Positions 1 to 7,713 are shown, counted from the first letter of the stretch. The stretch: 64,000 bases of DNA from Duganella aceris (GCF_011090165.1 NZ_JAADJT010000005.1:62001-126000), one strand, 5' to 3'. Notes: generated by a model not told the origin, from the sequence alone. Numbers and translations: made by a program.

Positions 1-32
1 CCACCCGCGAGCACTCCGCCAAGCTGTCCTAA
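1..32 (+). CDS. Possible 3' end of an upstream gene (partial)
   Basis: One plus-strand frame stays open from the left edge and ends in TAA at positions 30-32, giving the residues TREHSAKLS. This looks like the tail of a gene that begins outside the window, but nine residues cannot identify a family. The stop lies five bases before a long inverted repeat, which could then sit at the 3' ends of two converging genes. It may equally be non-coding sequence. Confidence 0.3.
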   Translation, partial: TREHSAKLS

Positions 33-36
33 AACT

Positions 37-124
37 CCGGGGTCAGAGCTAAAAACTGGACACGGGCTCTACCGTAGCGACCGCTACGGTAGAGCCCGTG
101 TCCAGTTTTTAGCTCTGACCCCGG
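37..124. repeat. Long perfect inverted repeat (43-bp arms, 2-nt loop)
   Basis: Positions 37-79 are the exact reverse complement of 82-124, separated only by AC at 80-81. The outer end reads CCGGGGTCAGAGC and the arms run into the apex sequence ACCGTAGCG. As RNA or single-stranded DNA this would form a 43-bp hairpin. It ends two bases beyond the stop codon of the exonuclease III gene, so it could protect or end that transcript, although no U-tract follows. The GGGGTCAGA edge resembles the two shorter palindromes at 32689 and 53211, which suggests one dispersed REP-like family. No transposase lies nearby. Confidence 0.9.
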
Positions 125-126
125 AT

Positions 127-909
127 TCAGTTGTCGCCCAGGTCCAGTTCCACCCACACCGGGGCGTGGTCGCTCGGCTTTTCCCGGCCGCGCACGTCGC
201 GGTCGACCTCGGCCGCCTTCAGCGACGGGGCCAGCGATGGGCTAAGTAGCAGGTGGTCGATGCGCAGGCCGGCGTCGCGGCCGTAGGCGTTGCGGAAGTA
301 GTCCCAGAAGGTGTAGATCTTTTCTTCCGGGTGCATGGTGCGCAGCGCGTCGGTCCAGCCCTGCGCCATCAGCCGCGCAAACGCGGTGCGTGTCTCGGGC
401 CGGAACAGCGCGTCGTCGACCCAGCGCTCGGGTTTATAGACGTCGAATTCGGTGGGAATAACATTGAAGTCGCCGGCCAGGATAACCGGCCCGCCACTGT
501 CCAGCAATCTGGCGGTATGCGTAATCAAGCGCTCCATCCAGTGCAGCTTGTAATCGAATTTGGGTCCGGGGGCGGGATTTCCGTTGGGCAGATATAAGCC
601 TGCGATTAATACGCCATTCACCACCGCTTCGATATAACGGCTTTGCAGGTCTTCCGGATCACCCGGCAATCCGCGACCGGTTTCGATAGGCGCGGCGCCA
701 CGCGACAAAATCGCCACGCCATTCCAACTTTTTTGTCCGTGCCATATCGCTTGATAACCGGCATCGTTAATCGCGGCTTCAGGGAATTTCTCCTGCGGCG
801 CTTTCAATTCCTGCAGGCAGACGGCGTCCGGCTGGGTTTCATCCAGCCATTGCAATAGGGCGGGCAGGCGGCTGCCGATACCATTGACGTTGAATGTCGC
901 GATGCGCAT
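127..909 (-). CDS. xth: Exodeoxyribonuclease III (class II AP endonuclease family)
   Basis: A 260-residue exonuclease/endonuclease/phosphatase-fold enzyme, the usual length for ExoIII. It cleaves DNA 5' of abasic sites and removes nucleotides from 3' ends in base-excision repair; it is cytoplasmic and Mg-dependent. Visible motifs are the N-terminal MRIATFNVNG, the metal-binding Glu34 in LQELK, the GDFNV motif near residue 147, IDHLLLSP near 218 and the C-terminal KPSDHAPVWVEL with the catalytic Asp-His pair. The ATG at 909 is preceded by AAGGA, and TATACT at 937-942 (minus strand) is a reasonable -10, with no good -35. The gene reads toward the left edge and ends two bases before the long inverted repeat. 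Confidence 0.96.
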   Translation of the reverse strand: MRIATFNVNGIGSRLPALLQWLDETQPDAVCLQELKAPQEKFPEAAINDAGYQAIWHGQKSWNGVAILSRGAAPIETGRGLPGDPEDLQSRYIEAVVNGVLIAGLYLPNGNPAPGPKFDYKLHWMERLITHTARLLDSGGPVILAGDFNVIPTEFDVYKPERWVDDALFRPETRTAFARLMAQGWTDALRTMHPEEKIYTFWDYFRNAYGRDAGLRIDHLLLSPSLAPSLKAAEVDRDVRGREKPSDHAPVWVELDLGDN

Positions 910-1077
910 GGTTTTCCTTAATCAGCAATTCAAAACAGTATAGACCGACCGCGCGTCGCAGCCGTGCGTTGACGCACCCAAAGCCACCGTTCGCCCCGAT
1001 GCGCCCGCCTCCCTTGGACAGCTGTGCCAACGATTGGCGTGTTCCAGCCAGTTCCTGGCTCAGCTCGGATTTTGTGC

Positions 1078-1106
1078 TTGACACGGCTCGCATCTTCGCC
1101 TACTGT
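1078..1106 (+). promoter_or_regulatory. Candidate sigma70 promoter of the GntR-ABC operon
   Basis: A perfect -35 TTGACA lies at 1078-1083, then 17 bases, then a weak -10 TACTGT at 1101-1106. The start codon of the GntR gene is about 32 bases further on. The weak -10 overlaps a 7-bp inverted repeat at 1104-1123, the arrangement expected for a repressed promoter. Confidence 0.5.
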
Positions 1107-1123
1107 ATTACTCAACTAATACA
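1104..1123. promoter_or_regulatory. Likely GntR/YtrA-family operator
   Basis: TGTATTA at 1104-1110 and TAATACA at 1117-1123 form a perfect 7-bp inverted repeat with a 6-base spacer, 15 bases upstream of the GntR start codon. GntR-family dimers bind AT-rich dyads of this size. It overlaps the proposed -10 and start point, so the regulator probably represses its own operon. Binding is inferred from position and symmetry only. Confidence 0.6.
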
Positions 1124-1138
1124 CAAATACGACACGCC

Positions 1139-1531
1139 ATGGCTACCCACACCGCCACACTGTTTTCAATAGCGACCGGCGCCTCCGATCCTATTTACCG
1201 GCAATTAATTGAACAGGTCCGGCGTTTAATCGCCGCCGCCGTCTTAAAACCCGGCGACATATTGCCGTCCGTGCGCGATGTGGCGCTGACGTTGGCGGTC
1301 AATCCGATGACGGTTTCCAAGGCTTATAACATGCTGGAAACCGAGGGTTTATTGAGCCGCTCGCGCGGAATAGGCATGCTGGTGGCTGAGCGTCAGACGC
1401 CGATACGGCAGGATCGCGAGCATTTATTACGTCCAACGCTGGAACGCGCGGCCGCCGAGGCCCGTCAGCTTGAACTCGATCCAGAAGCGGTGATTACTCT
1501 TTTTGCTAAAATTCTTAAGGAACAGAAATGA
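1139..1531 (+). CDS. GntR-family transcriptional regulator, YtrA subfamily
   Basis: A 130-residue DNA-binding protein. The N-terminal winged helix (about residues 10-78) carries the GntR signature: DPIYRQLIEQVRRLI, then PGDILPSVRDVA, then NPMTVSKAYNMLETEGLL. The C-terminal part is only about 45 residues, with no large effector domain, which is typical of the YtrA subfamily that is usually encoded beside ABC transporters. Its stop codon overlaps the ATG of the downstream ATPase gene (ATGA), so the genes are translationally coupled. A perfect dyad just upstream suggests autorepression. The inducing signal cannot be read from the sequence. Confidence 0.9.
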   Translation: MATHTATLFSIATGASDPIYRQLIEQVRRLIAAAVLKPGDILPSVRDVALTLAVNPMTVSKAYNMLETEGLLSRSRGIGMLVAERQTPIRQDREHLLRPTLERAAAEARQLELDPEAVITLFAKILKEQK

Positions 1532-2403
1532 AACCTTCCATCGTCGAGATAAACGGTTTGCATAAGGCATTTAGCAAACAGCAGGTATTGCAAGGCGTTA
1601 ATTGGAATATCGAACCGGGCAAGGTGGTCGGCCTGTTGGGGCGTAACGGCGCCGGCAAATCGACGTTGCTGGAATGCCTGCTCGGCCTGCGCGAAGCGGA
1701 CGGTGGCGCGAGCACGCTGTTCGGCGAGCCGGTGACGGCGCTGAGCGATCAGGCGCGCGCCGACATCGGCTACGTGCCGCAGACGTCCGAGCTGTTCGAA
1801 TGGTTGACGCCCGTGCAACTTTTAGATTATTTCAAGGCGCTGTATCCGCGCTGGAACGCGGCCAAGGTCGATGGCCTGATGCAGCGCTGGGGCTTCGGCG
1901 GCGAGGCGGCGCATAAGCAAATCGGCAAGCTTTCCGGCGGCGAAAAGCAGCGTCTGTCCATCATCCGCGCGCTGGCCCACGATCCGAAACTGCTGGTGCT
2001 GGACGAGCCGGTCGCCAGCCTGGACCCGGTCGGCCGCCGCGATTTCCTGCATGAGCTGGTCGACGGCGTCATCGAACGCGACACCACGGTGATCTTTTCC
2101 ACCCACATCCTGTCCGACCTGGAGCGCGTCGCGCTGGACGTGGCGTTCCTACAAGGCGGCAAGATCACGCTCCAGGCGCCGCTGGATGAGTTGCTGGAAA
2201 GCGCACACCGCATCACCGGCACCGGCGCGGCGCTGGCCGGGCTGCGTTTCAGCGACGAGATCCGCCGTCAGCAGGACGCCGGCGGCGGCGTCAGCATCCT
2301 GGCGCGACTGAGCGGAGCCGAGGCGGCGGCGCTGCGCGCCGGTCCCGAGTTGCGGGTGGAAACGCTGAGCCTGGAGGATCTGTTCGTCGAGGTGACGAAA
2401 TGA
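1528..2403 (+). CDS. ABC transporter ATP-binding protein
   Basis: A 291-residue nucleotide-binding subunit. Walker A is GLLGRNGAGKST near residues 35-46, the Q-loop is in YVPQTSELF, the ABC signature is LSGGEKQR near 137 and Walker B is LLVLDEP near 154, followed by the D-loop SLDP and the H-loop in IFSTHILSD. All catalytic elements are present. The last 80 residues resemble the regulatory tail of ABC-2 exporter ATPases. It overlaps the GntR gene upstream and the permease downstream by 4 bases each. A YtrA-type regulator, ATPase and permease usually form an exporter that responds to envelope stress or antibiotics; the substrate here is unknown. Confidence 0.93.
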   Translation: MKPSIVEINGLHKAFSKQQVLQGVNWNIEPGKVVGLLGRNGAGKSTLLECLLGLREADGGASTLFGEPVTALSDQARADIGYVPQTSELFEWLTPVQLLDYFKALYPRWNAAKVDGLMQRWGFGGEAAHKQIGKLSGGEKQRLSIIRALAHDPKLLVLDEPVASLDPVGRRDFLHELVDGVIERDTTVIFSTHILSDLERVALDVAFLQGGKITLQAPLDELLESAHRITGTGAALAGLRFSDEIRRQQDAGGGVSILARLSGAEAAALRAGPELRVETLSLEDLFVEVTK

Positions 2404-3824
2404 GCGCCACCAACGCTTATGGCCAGCTGCTGGGCCAGGTGATGCGCGAACGCTGCGCCAGCCGCGTGCTGCTGCGCCTGACGGTCTTCATGGCCCTGTG
2501 CGCCATCGGCGAGCTGCTGTTCGCGATGAAATTCGGACAGCCGCCGTTCGGACCGGCAATATTGATCTTGTTGGTCGGCGGCGCCGGCTACATGTGGAGC
2601 GGCGCCTTCCTGAAAAACGCGGCGCAGCAGAACCAGCCGGCCTACGCCTGTCTGGTGCCCGGCCTGCGCAGCCGGCTGATGACGCTGACCGCGCTGCTGT
2701 TCGCCGCGTGTACGCTGTTGACGGCCGCCCTGACCACGCTGCTGTACGGCCACGCCGGCTATGCGTTGGTCGGCGCCGGGCTGCTCAGCGTCTACATTTT
2801 GTTCGCGAACCGCTACTATGCGTTGAATTTCTTCCCGTCGGTGGTGATCATCGCCTCGGTGACCAACAATAACCGGCCGATGCACATGCTGTTCGAAACC
2901 ACCAATGCCATCGGCGAGCCGGTGGTGGCCGGAGTGGGCGTGATCGTAATGGCCTTGCTCGGCGTGTTGGGCGTGCAGGCCGTGTTTCCGCAGGGCGGCG
3001 ACCGCCACTGGGCATGGCATCGGCGTCTTGGCCGCCAGCAGGCGCGGATCCGGGGGGCGCTGGCCGACGTCCCAGGGGGCGCGCGCTGGATGGCGTGGCT
3101 GCGGCTGGCCTACGACGCCGCGCTGCGGCGCGACAGCCGGGGCGGCGCCTCGCAGGGACGGATGATGATGCATGCGCTGGGCCGCAAGGCGCACGACGGC
3201 GGCGCGATTATCTACATGCTGGTTACCACGCTGGTGATGGTGCTGGTCGGACGCGAGCTGACCGGCCAGGGAAGCTCGAATGTGGTGCTGGTCAGCAGCT
3301 CGACCATGCAGGGCTGCGTGCTGCTGGCCATGCTGATCTACGCGGTCACCGCGTCGGCGAATGTGGTGCGTCATAGCGCCGAGCAGGCCTTGTACCGCTT
3401 GACGCCGGCGGCTCCGCCGACGGCGCGGATCAACCGGGTGCTGGCGGGAACGCTGCTGTTCCGCAGCCTGCGGCTATGGCTGTTGTCATTGGCATGCGCG
3501 ATGTGTATCGATCTCGCCACCTTCGGCCAGCTACGCGGCATCACCTTTATGCTGGCGGCGCTGATGCTGCCGGTCGCCGGCCTGGTGCTGCGCAACTATG
3601 CGGTCATGTCGCGGCAGTCCGGCGAAGTGGTGACGATTGCCGGCACGGTATTGCTGGTCACCGCCTGCATCGCGGCGCTGTGGGTGGAAGAGATGTTGCC
3701 GGCGTTCCCCTGGGGATGGGCCGGCGGCGGTGTGTTGCTGGCGTCGGCGGCTGGACTGGCCCTGCGCTGGCGGTGGTTGGTGGCGCTGCCGCCGGTATTG
3801 CCGGCGGGACGACTGGCGCGTTAA
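2400..3824 (+). CDS. ABC transporter permease (ABC-2-like)
   Basis: A 474-residue polytopic membrane protein that starts inside the ATPase stop codon (ATGA). Hydrophobic segments are visible near residues 25-45, 52-70, 95-115, 120-140 and 175-195. A basic hydrophilic loop covers about 197-260 (it includes HRRLGRQQARIRGALADVP), and further hydrophobic segments follow to about residue 460. It is presumably the membrane partner of the ATPase encoded upstream. Sequence similarity to a named permease family is not obvious by eye. The 3' end overlaps the converging gene at 3821 by 4 bases. Confidence 0.8.
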   Translation: MSATNAYGQLLGQVMRERCASRVLLRLTVFMALCAIGELLFAMKFGQPPFGPAILILLVGGAGYMWSGAFLKNAAQQNQPAYACLVPGLRSRLMTLTALLFAACTLLTAALTTLLYGHAGYALVGAGLLSVYILFANRYYALNFFPSVVIIASVTNNNRPMHMLFETTNAIGEPVVAGVGVIVMALLGVLGVQAVFPQGGDRHWAWHRRLGRQQARIRGALADVPGGARWMAWLRLAYDAALRRDSRGGASQGRMMMHALGRKAHDGGAIIYMLVTTLVMVLVGRELTGQGSSNVVLVSSSTMQGCVLLAMLIYAVTASANVVRHSAEQALYRLTPAAPPTARINRVLAGTLLFRSLRLWLLSLACAMCIDLATFGQLRGITFMLAALMLPVAGLVLRNYAVMSRQSGEVVTIAGTVLLVTACIAALWVEEMLPAFPWGWAGGGVLLASAAGLALRWRWLVALPPVLPAGRLAR

Positions 3825-4510
3825 TTGGATTGCAGGATCAGGCCGAGCGTGACGGCCTGTTCTCCGGCGCCGCGCGCCGTCAGGCGCCGGCTCCAGGAAG
3901 CGTCGACTTGCAGCCGGTCCGGTATCAGCGCGTGGGCAAAACCCAGTTGATAACGCGAGCCGTTGCGCTGCTGGCCGAAGACTTCCGCCGTCAGCGAGTT
4001 GCGCTCGTTGAGCTTGAACTCGGCGCCGACGCCCCAGATGGCATCGGTGCTGCGCTGAGCCCGAGTGCGCATCAGGCCCGTGTTGAAGTGGACCAGCACC
4101 GAGTCACCTGCCAGCGAGATGCTCAGCGGTACATTGGCCGATACATCGCCCTCCAGTCCGCGTCCGCTGCGGAACTGGTCGGCCAGCACCAGGCCGATGC
4201 CCCAGCCGCCGGTCTCCAGCGGCTTGAACACGGTCTTGGCCTGCACCCGGCCGTAGTGCGCGTCGCCGCCCCCGGAGCGGCCGATGCCGAGCTCCCAGTC
4301 GCCGCCGATATTGCAGGCCGGCGTCGCCCAGTATTCGTTGTGCCGCGCGTCGTGCAGCGCGTAGGTCTCCAGCTGGCACAGGCCCGGCGCGACGATGGCG
4401 GCATCGTCCACCGTCATCGGCCGGCCGGCGTGGGCGGTCAGGGGAAGCAGCGCCAGGGCGCAGGCGGCGGCTTTGGCGCGCCGTCGGGACGGGAGATTCG
4501 TCAGGATCAT
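3821..4510 (-). CDS. Predicted secreted/outer-membrane protein of unknown function
   Basis: I do not recognise this 229-residue protein. It begins with a signal peptide: a basic stretch with SRRRAK, then the hydrophobic core AAACALALLPLTAHA, with likely cleavage after AHA near residue 28. The rest alternates polar and hydrophobic residues in short strands rich in Gly and aromatics (for example GGWGIGLVLADQF, RYQLGFAHAL and a C-terminal QAVTLGLILQSN), which fits a small outer-membrane beta barrel. The gene lies 9 bases after the 4520-4855 gene and is probably cotranscribed with it. Its tail overlaps the converging permease gene. Confidence 0.7.
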   Translation of the reverse strand: MILTNLPSRRRAKAAACALALLPLTAHAGRPMTVDDAAIVAPGLCQLETYALHDARHNEYWATPACNIGGDWELGIGRSGGGDAHYGRVQAKTVFKPLETGGWGIGLVLADQFRSGRGLEGDVSANVPLSISLAGDSVLVHFNTGLMRTRAQRSTDAIWGVGAEFKLNERNSLTAEVFGQQRNGSRYQLGFAHALIPDRLQVDASWSRRLTARGAGEQAVTLGLILQSN

Positions 4511-4519
4511 CTGGCTATG

Positions 4520-4855
4520 CTATTTGGCGTTGCGGCGTCCCAACCAAATGGCGTCGGCGATGGCGCCGACCCAGCACACGATGCACACCAGCGACGCCAG
4601 ATTGGTGGCGAAGTTGTCGCCGCCGGCGGCGTTGACCCGCTCCAGGATCAAGGCCGGATCCAGCGGCAGCGTGCCTCGGTTGACTTCCTCCATCAGTTGG
4701 TCCACCAGTTGCAGCACCGAGCGCAGCAGGTAGAACACCGCCAGCGCCGCCGGCACGATGAACAGCAGGCCGCGTTTGCCCTTGCGCAGCACCAGGTGGC
4801 CCAGTCCGGGAAACACCAGCGCCGAGATCAGCGCTGCCTTGGTCGATGCTTTCAT
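4520..4855 (-). CDS. Small membrane protein of unknown function
   Basis: A 111-residue protein read from the ATG at 4855, which has AGGAG six bases upstream; a longer reading from 4906 has no such site. The first hydrophobic stretch, ALISALVFPGLGHLVL, is followed by the basic KGKR and a second one, GLLFIVPAALAVFYLL. A polar amphipathic region follows, then a last segment ASLVCIVCWVGAIADAIW. The start pattern FPGLGHL...GKRG resembles small proteins of the TM2/DUF6677 kind, but this is weak. It is probably the first gene of a two-gene unit with the secreted protein downstream. Confidence 0.7.
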   Translation of the reverse strand: MKASTKAALISALVFPGLGHLVLRKGKRGLLFIVPAALAVFYLLRSVLQLVDQLMEEVNRGTLPLDPALILERVNAAGGDNFATNLASLVCIVCWVGAIADAIWLGRRNAK

Positions 4856-5017
4856 GTCGCTCCTGTTGTTTCTTGGTGACGCGCCGTGGAAATTGACACA
4901 ACGCAAGATTGCATTGTGGCAGGCAGCGTAGATTACAACATCTTACCTGCCGGGGGGAATCATGCGCGCCTTGATTGGATCCGTAGTGTCGATGTGCTTC
5001 TGCCTGCCTTGAACATC

Positions 5018-6658
5018 GTGCGCTACCTGCTCGGCAAACTCCGGATCGGCCCCAAGCTGTTGCTGGCGCCGGGCGTCGTCCTGATCTTGCTGGTGGTGCT
5101 GTCGGCCGGCGCCTATCTCGGGCTGCTGCGGCAGAACCAGTCGCTCGACAACATGGTGCAGCAACGCGCCGCGCGGCTGAAGGCGGCCGCCGACCTGGTG
5201 ATCGGCGCCAATCGCGCGCATGCCGAGATCTACCAGCTGCTTACCTGGATCAACGGCAGCTTCTCGCCGCCGCGCGTCGACGCGCTGGTGCGCGGCATCC
5301 ACGTGCGCCACGCGGCGCTCGACCGCCAGTTCACGCAACTGGAGATGGCGGTACAGGCCGATCCGGCCGAGCGCCGTTTCGTGGTGCAGTCGCAGGCGGC
5401 GCACGCGCTGTACGTCAAGGCGATCGCCGACGTGATCGAGTTGGCGATGGCCGATCAGTCGATCGCCGCCAACGCCATGGCCAAGGCGGAGCGCGCGTTC
5501 GATGTGGTGTCGCTGCGGCTGGACGAGTTGGCGCGGCTGGAGCAAAGCCTGAGCGAGCGCGCCTACGCCGACGCCGAGACCGACTTCCGGATTCTGTCGA
5601 CGTGGATGCCGATTGTGGTGGCGCTGTCGATCGCCTTGTCGCTGCTGGTGACCATGGCGGTGCGCAACGCGATGCTGGAGGAGGTGCGCGAGATCGGCGC
5701 CGCCGCCGTCGATCTGGCCGAGGGCAATCTGACGGTGCGGCAGCGGACTTACGGCCAGGACGAAATCGGCGAGACGGCGCGCGCGCTCGACACCAGCATC
5801 CGCAACCTGAACACCACGCTCAAGACCATCCTGGCCTCGGCGCAATCGATCGACAGCGCCTCGCGCGAGCTGGCGCAGGGCAGCGCCGGCTTGACGCGGC
5901 GGACCAGGGAGCAGGCTGGCGCGCTGGCGCAGGCTGGGGGCGCGGTGCAGCAGCTCAGCGACGACGTCACCCAGGCAGCCAGCCACGCGCAGCTGGCCAG
6001 GCAGCTGGCGCTGTGCGCCAACAGCTTCGCGGCGCGCGGCGGCAGTGTGGTGCAGCGGCTGGTGGTGACGATGGCCTCGATCAGCGGCAGCACCCGCAAG
6101 GTGGTGGAGATCGTCGGCGTCATCGACGGCCTGGCGGTGCAGACCGACCTGCTGGCGCTGAGCGCGGCGATGGAGGCGGCGCGCGCCGGCGAGCACGGCG
6201 TCGGCTTTGCGGTGGTGGCGGGCGAGGTGCGTACGCTGGCACAGCGCTCGGCCAGCGCGGCGCAGCAGATCAAGGCCTTGATCGCCGAGTCGGCGGCGCA
6301 GATCGAAGGCGGCAGCCGCTCGGTGGAGGAGGTGGGCTTGAGCATGGTGGACATCGTCAGCTCGGTGCAGCAGGTGGGCGACATCATCGGCCGCATCGGC
6401 GACGCCGGCGCGGGACAGGCGCAAAGTGTGCTTGGCGTGCGGCAGGCGATCGTCGGCATGGACCAGGTGACGCAGCAGAATCTGGCGCTGGTGGCGCAGG
6501 CCGCTGCGGCGGCCAGCACCTTGCAGCGGCAGGCGCTGTATTTGTCGGAGGCGGTGGCGATGTTCAAGCTGGACGAGGGCGTCGAACCGCCGCACCCGCG
6601 CCGTCCCGGCGACTCGCCGCGCGCTGTGCGGCTGCGGCTGGCCTCAGTTCGACACTGA
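5018..6658 (+). CDS. Methyl-accepting chemotaxis protein with atypical signalling tip
   Basis: A transmembrane chemoreceptor, about 546 residues from the GTG at 5018. The frame is open back to 4886, but the first 44 residues there look non-coding, so the start is uncertain. It has TM1 (APGVVLILLVVLSAGAYL), a helical periplasmic ligand domain of about 160 residues, TM2 (IVVALSIALSLLVTMAV), a HAMP domain and a cytoplasmic helical hairpin. The tip reads VQTDLLALSAAMEAARAGEH, where the consensus is [20 protein letters not shown]. In E. coli Tsr numbering F373, N376 and N381 are replaced, while E385 and R388 remain. No CheR-binding pentapeptide is present. The 3' end overlaps the converging gene by 15 bases. 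Confidence 0.87.
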   Translation: MRYLLGKLRIGPKLLLAPGVVLILLVVLSAGAYLGLLRQNQSLDNMVQQRAARLKAAADLVIGANRAHAEIYQLLTWINGSFSPPRVDALVRGIHVRHAALDRQFTQLEMAVQADPAERRFVVQSQAAHALYVKAIADVIELAMADQSIAANAMAKAERAFDVVSLRLDELARLEQSLSERAYADAETDFRILSTWMPIVVALSIALSLLVTMAVRNAMLEEVREIGAAAVDLAEGNLTVRQRTYGQDEIGETARALDTSIRNLNTTLKTILASAQSIDSASRELAQGSAGLTRRTREQAGALAQAGGAVQQLSDDVTQAASHAQLARQLALCANSFAARGGSVVQRLVVTMASISGSTRKVVEIVGVIDGLAVQTDLLALSAAMEAARAGEHGVGFAVVAGEVRTLAQRSASAAQQIKALIAESAAQIEGGSRSVEEVGLSMVDIVSSVQQVGDIIGRIGDAGAGQAQSVLGVRQAIVGMDQVTQQNLALVAQAAAAASTLQRQALYLSEAVAMFKLDEGVEPPHPRRPGDSPRAVRLRLASVRH

Positions 6659-7060
6659 ACGGCTCCAGCGGTCGCTCGGCTGTTTCAGGTATTTCTCGAT
6701 CAGGTAGCCCCATGGCATGGCGATCGGGATGATGACGACGATGCCGACCGCGAACAGGTTCTCCATCATCGCCTGGTCCAGCGGACCGGCGCGCCAGGCC
6801 GGCAGCGCGACGACCAGCAGCCAGATCGTCTTCCAGGTCAGTTCCCACAGCAGCACCGGCAGCATTTGCAGCGGGTAGCGGATGCCCAACGCGCACAGCA
6901 GGCCGAACGCCGCCAACATGCAATTGACGAAGCCCTGCGCCACGCTCCATGGTTGCTCGTGGTGGATCACGCCGGGCCAGATCACCAGGCCCAGGCCGAC
7001 GGCGATGATCAGGTACACGATTCTCAACATATACAGACGGGTCAGCGATACTGGTTGCAT
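6644..7060 (-). CDS. Polytopic membrane protein of unknown function
   Basis: A 138-residue protein with four likely membrane segments: IVYLIIAVGLGLVIW, FVNCMLAAFGLLCALGI, TWKTIWLLVVALPAW and LFAVGIVVIIPIAMPWGYLI. AAGGAG lies 8 bases upstream of the ATG at 7060. It is the third gene of a tight minus-strand unit (ArsR-like regulator, 78-residue membrane protein, this gene; gaps of 8 and 21 bases). No catalytic motif is visible. It is probably repressed or activated by the regulator encoded at the front of the unit. Confidence 0.75.
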   Translation of the reverse strand: MQPVSLTRLYMLRIVYLIIAVGLGLVIWPGVIHHEQPWSVAQGFVNCMLAAFGLLCALGIRYPLQMLPVLLWELTWKTIWLLVVALPAWRAGPLDQAMMENLFAVGIVVIIPIAMPWGYLIEKYLKQPSDRWSRSVSN

Positions 7061-7081
7061 GGCGAAGCTCCTTAGGTTGGA

Positions 7082-7318
7082 TTACTCGACTTCTTTCAGA
7101 ATTTTTTCAATCGTGATGATGCGGGACTTCAGGTCGGCCAGCGCGGCCGCCGTTTCAGCCTGCGCGGCGATACTGCGCTCGGCCAGCTGGCGGTAATCGT
7201 CGTCGCTCTGCTGGCGCAGCTTGGCTTGCTTGGTCTGCGCCACGAAGCGCATGGCGAAAATCAGCAGCACCGTCACTGGCAGCAGGAAGATCGTCAGCAG
7301 GTAGATGGGTTCGGACAT
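7082..7318 (-). CDS. Small single-pass membrane protein with coiled coil
   Basis: A 78-residue protein. Residues 5-25 (IYLLTIFLLPVTVLLIFAM) form one membrane helix, and the remainder is a charged, heptad-like helix ending in LADLKSRIITIEKILKEVE. This is the architecture of a membrane-anchored oligomerising adaptor. GAGG lies before the start codon. It sits between the ArsR-like regulator and the four-helix membrane protein with short gaps, so the three probably act together. No named family was recognised. Confidence 0.72.
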   Translation of the reverse strand: MSEPIYLLTIFLLPVTVLLIFAMRFVAQTKQAKLRQQSDDDYRQLAERSIAAQAETAAALADLKSRIITIEKILKEVE

Positions 7319-7326
7319 AAGTGCCT

Positions 7327-7659
7327 CTATGGTTCGGGATTGGTGGACAGGGACTGCGCCGCCTCGGCGATCAGCGCCGGTGTGATTTCGACGCTGAAAT
7401 CCGGTACTTCAAAAAAATTCAGCGCCTTGCCATCGGCGGACAGTTCCAGTTTGCTGGTGACCAGGCCGGTGTCCTCCAGCTTTTGCAGATGCAGATGCAG
7501 CAACGGGCGGCTGATGCCCAGTTCGCGCGCCAGCTGGCTGACGTAATTGCGGCCGCCGGACGTCAGCGCCGCCACGATGCGCAGCCGGTGCGGATTCGAT
7601 AGCGCCGCCAGCATGGCCAGCAGCTGGTCTCCGGTTAGGTTTGGCGTTTTCGATTTCAT
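7327..7659 (-). CDS. ArsR-like winged-helix transcriptional regulator
   Basis: A 110-residue regulator read from the ATG at 7659. A longer open frame to 7707 runs through the promoter and is unlikely to be translated. The winged helix spans about residues 12-85: LLAMLAALSNPHRLRIVAAL, then YVSQLARELGISRPLLHLHL (recognition helix), then LEDTGLV and a beta wing. The C-terminal part (ALNFFEVPDFSVEITPALIAEA) may mediate dimerisation. No cysteine pair for metal binding is seen, so an arsenic or metal role is not supported. It heads a three-gene unit with two membrane proteins. The promoter places transcription start at or beside the ATG. Confidence 0.85.
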   Translation of the reverse strand: MKSKTPNLTGDQLLAMLAALSNPHRLRIVAALTSGGRNYVSQLARELGISRPLLHLHLQKLEDTGLVTSKLELSADGKALNFFEVPDFSVEITPALIAEAAQSLSTNPEP

Positions 7660-7665
7660 GTGTAA

Positions 7666-7694
7666 AGAATAGCTGACACGTGATATCGAGTCAA
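7666..7694 (-). promoter_or_regulatory. Strong sigma70 promoter of the ArsR-like operon
   Basis: On the minus strand TTGACT (7689-7694) is followed by 17 bases and TATTCT (7666-7671). Only six bases, TTACAC, separate the -10 from the ATG at 7657-7659. The usual -10 to +1 distance puts the first transcribed base at or within a base of the A of ATG, so the mRNA would be leaderless. Confidence 0.7.
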
Positions 7695-7713
7695 ACGTTA
7701 TTTTCAAAAAGAT

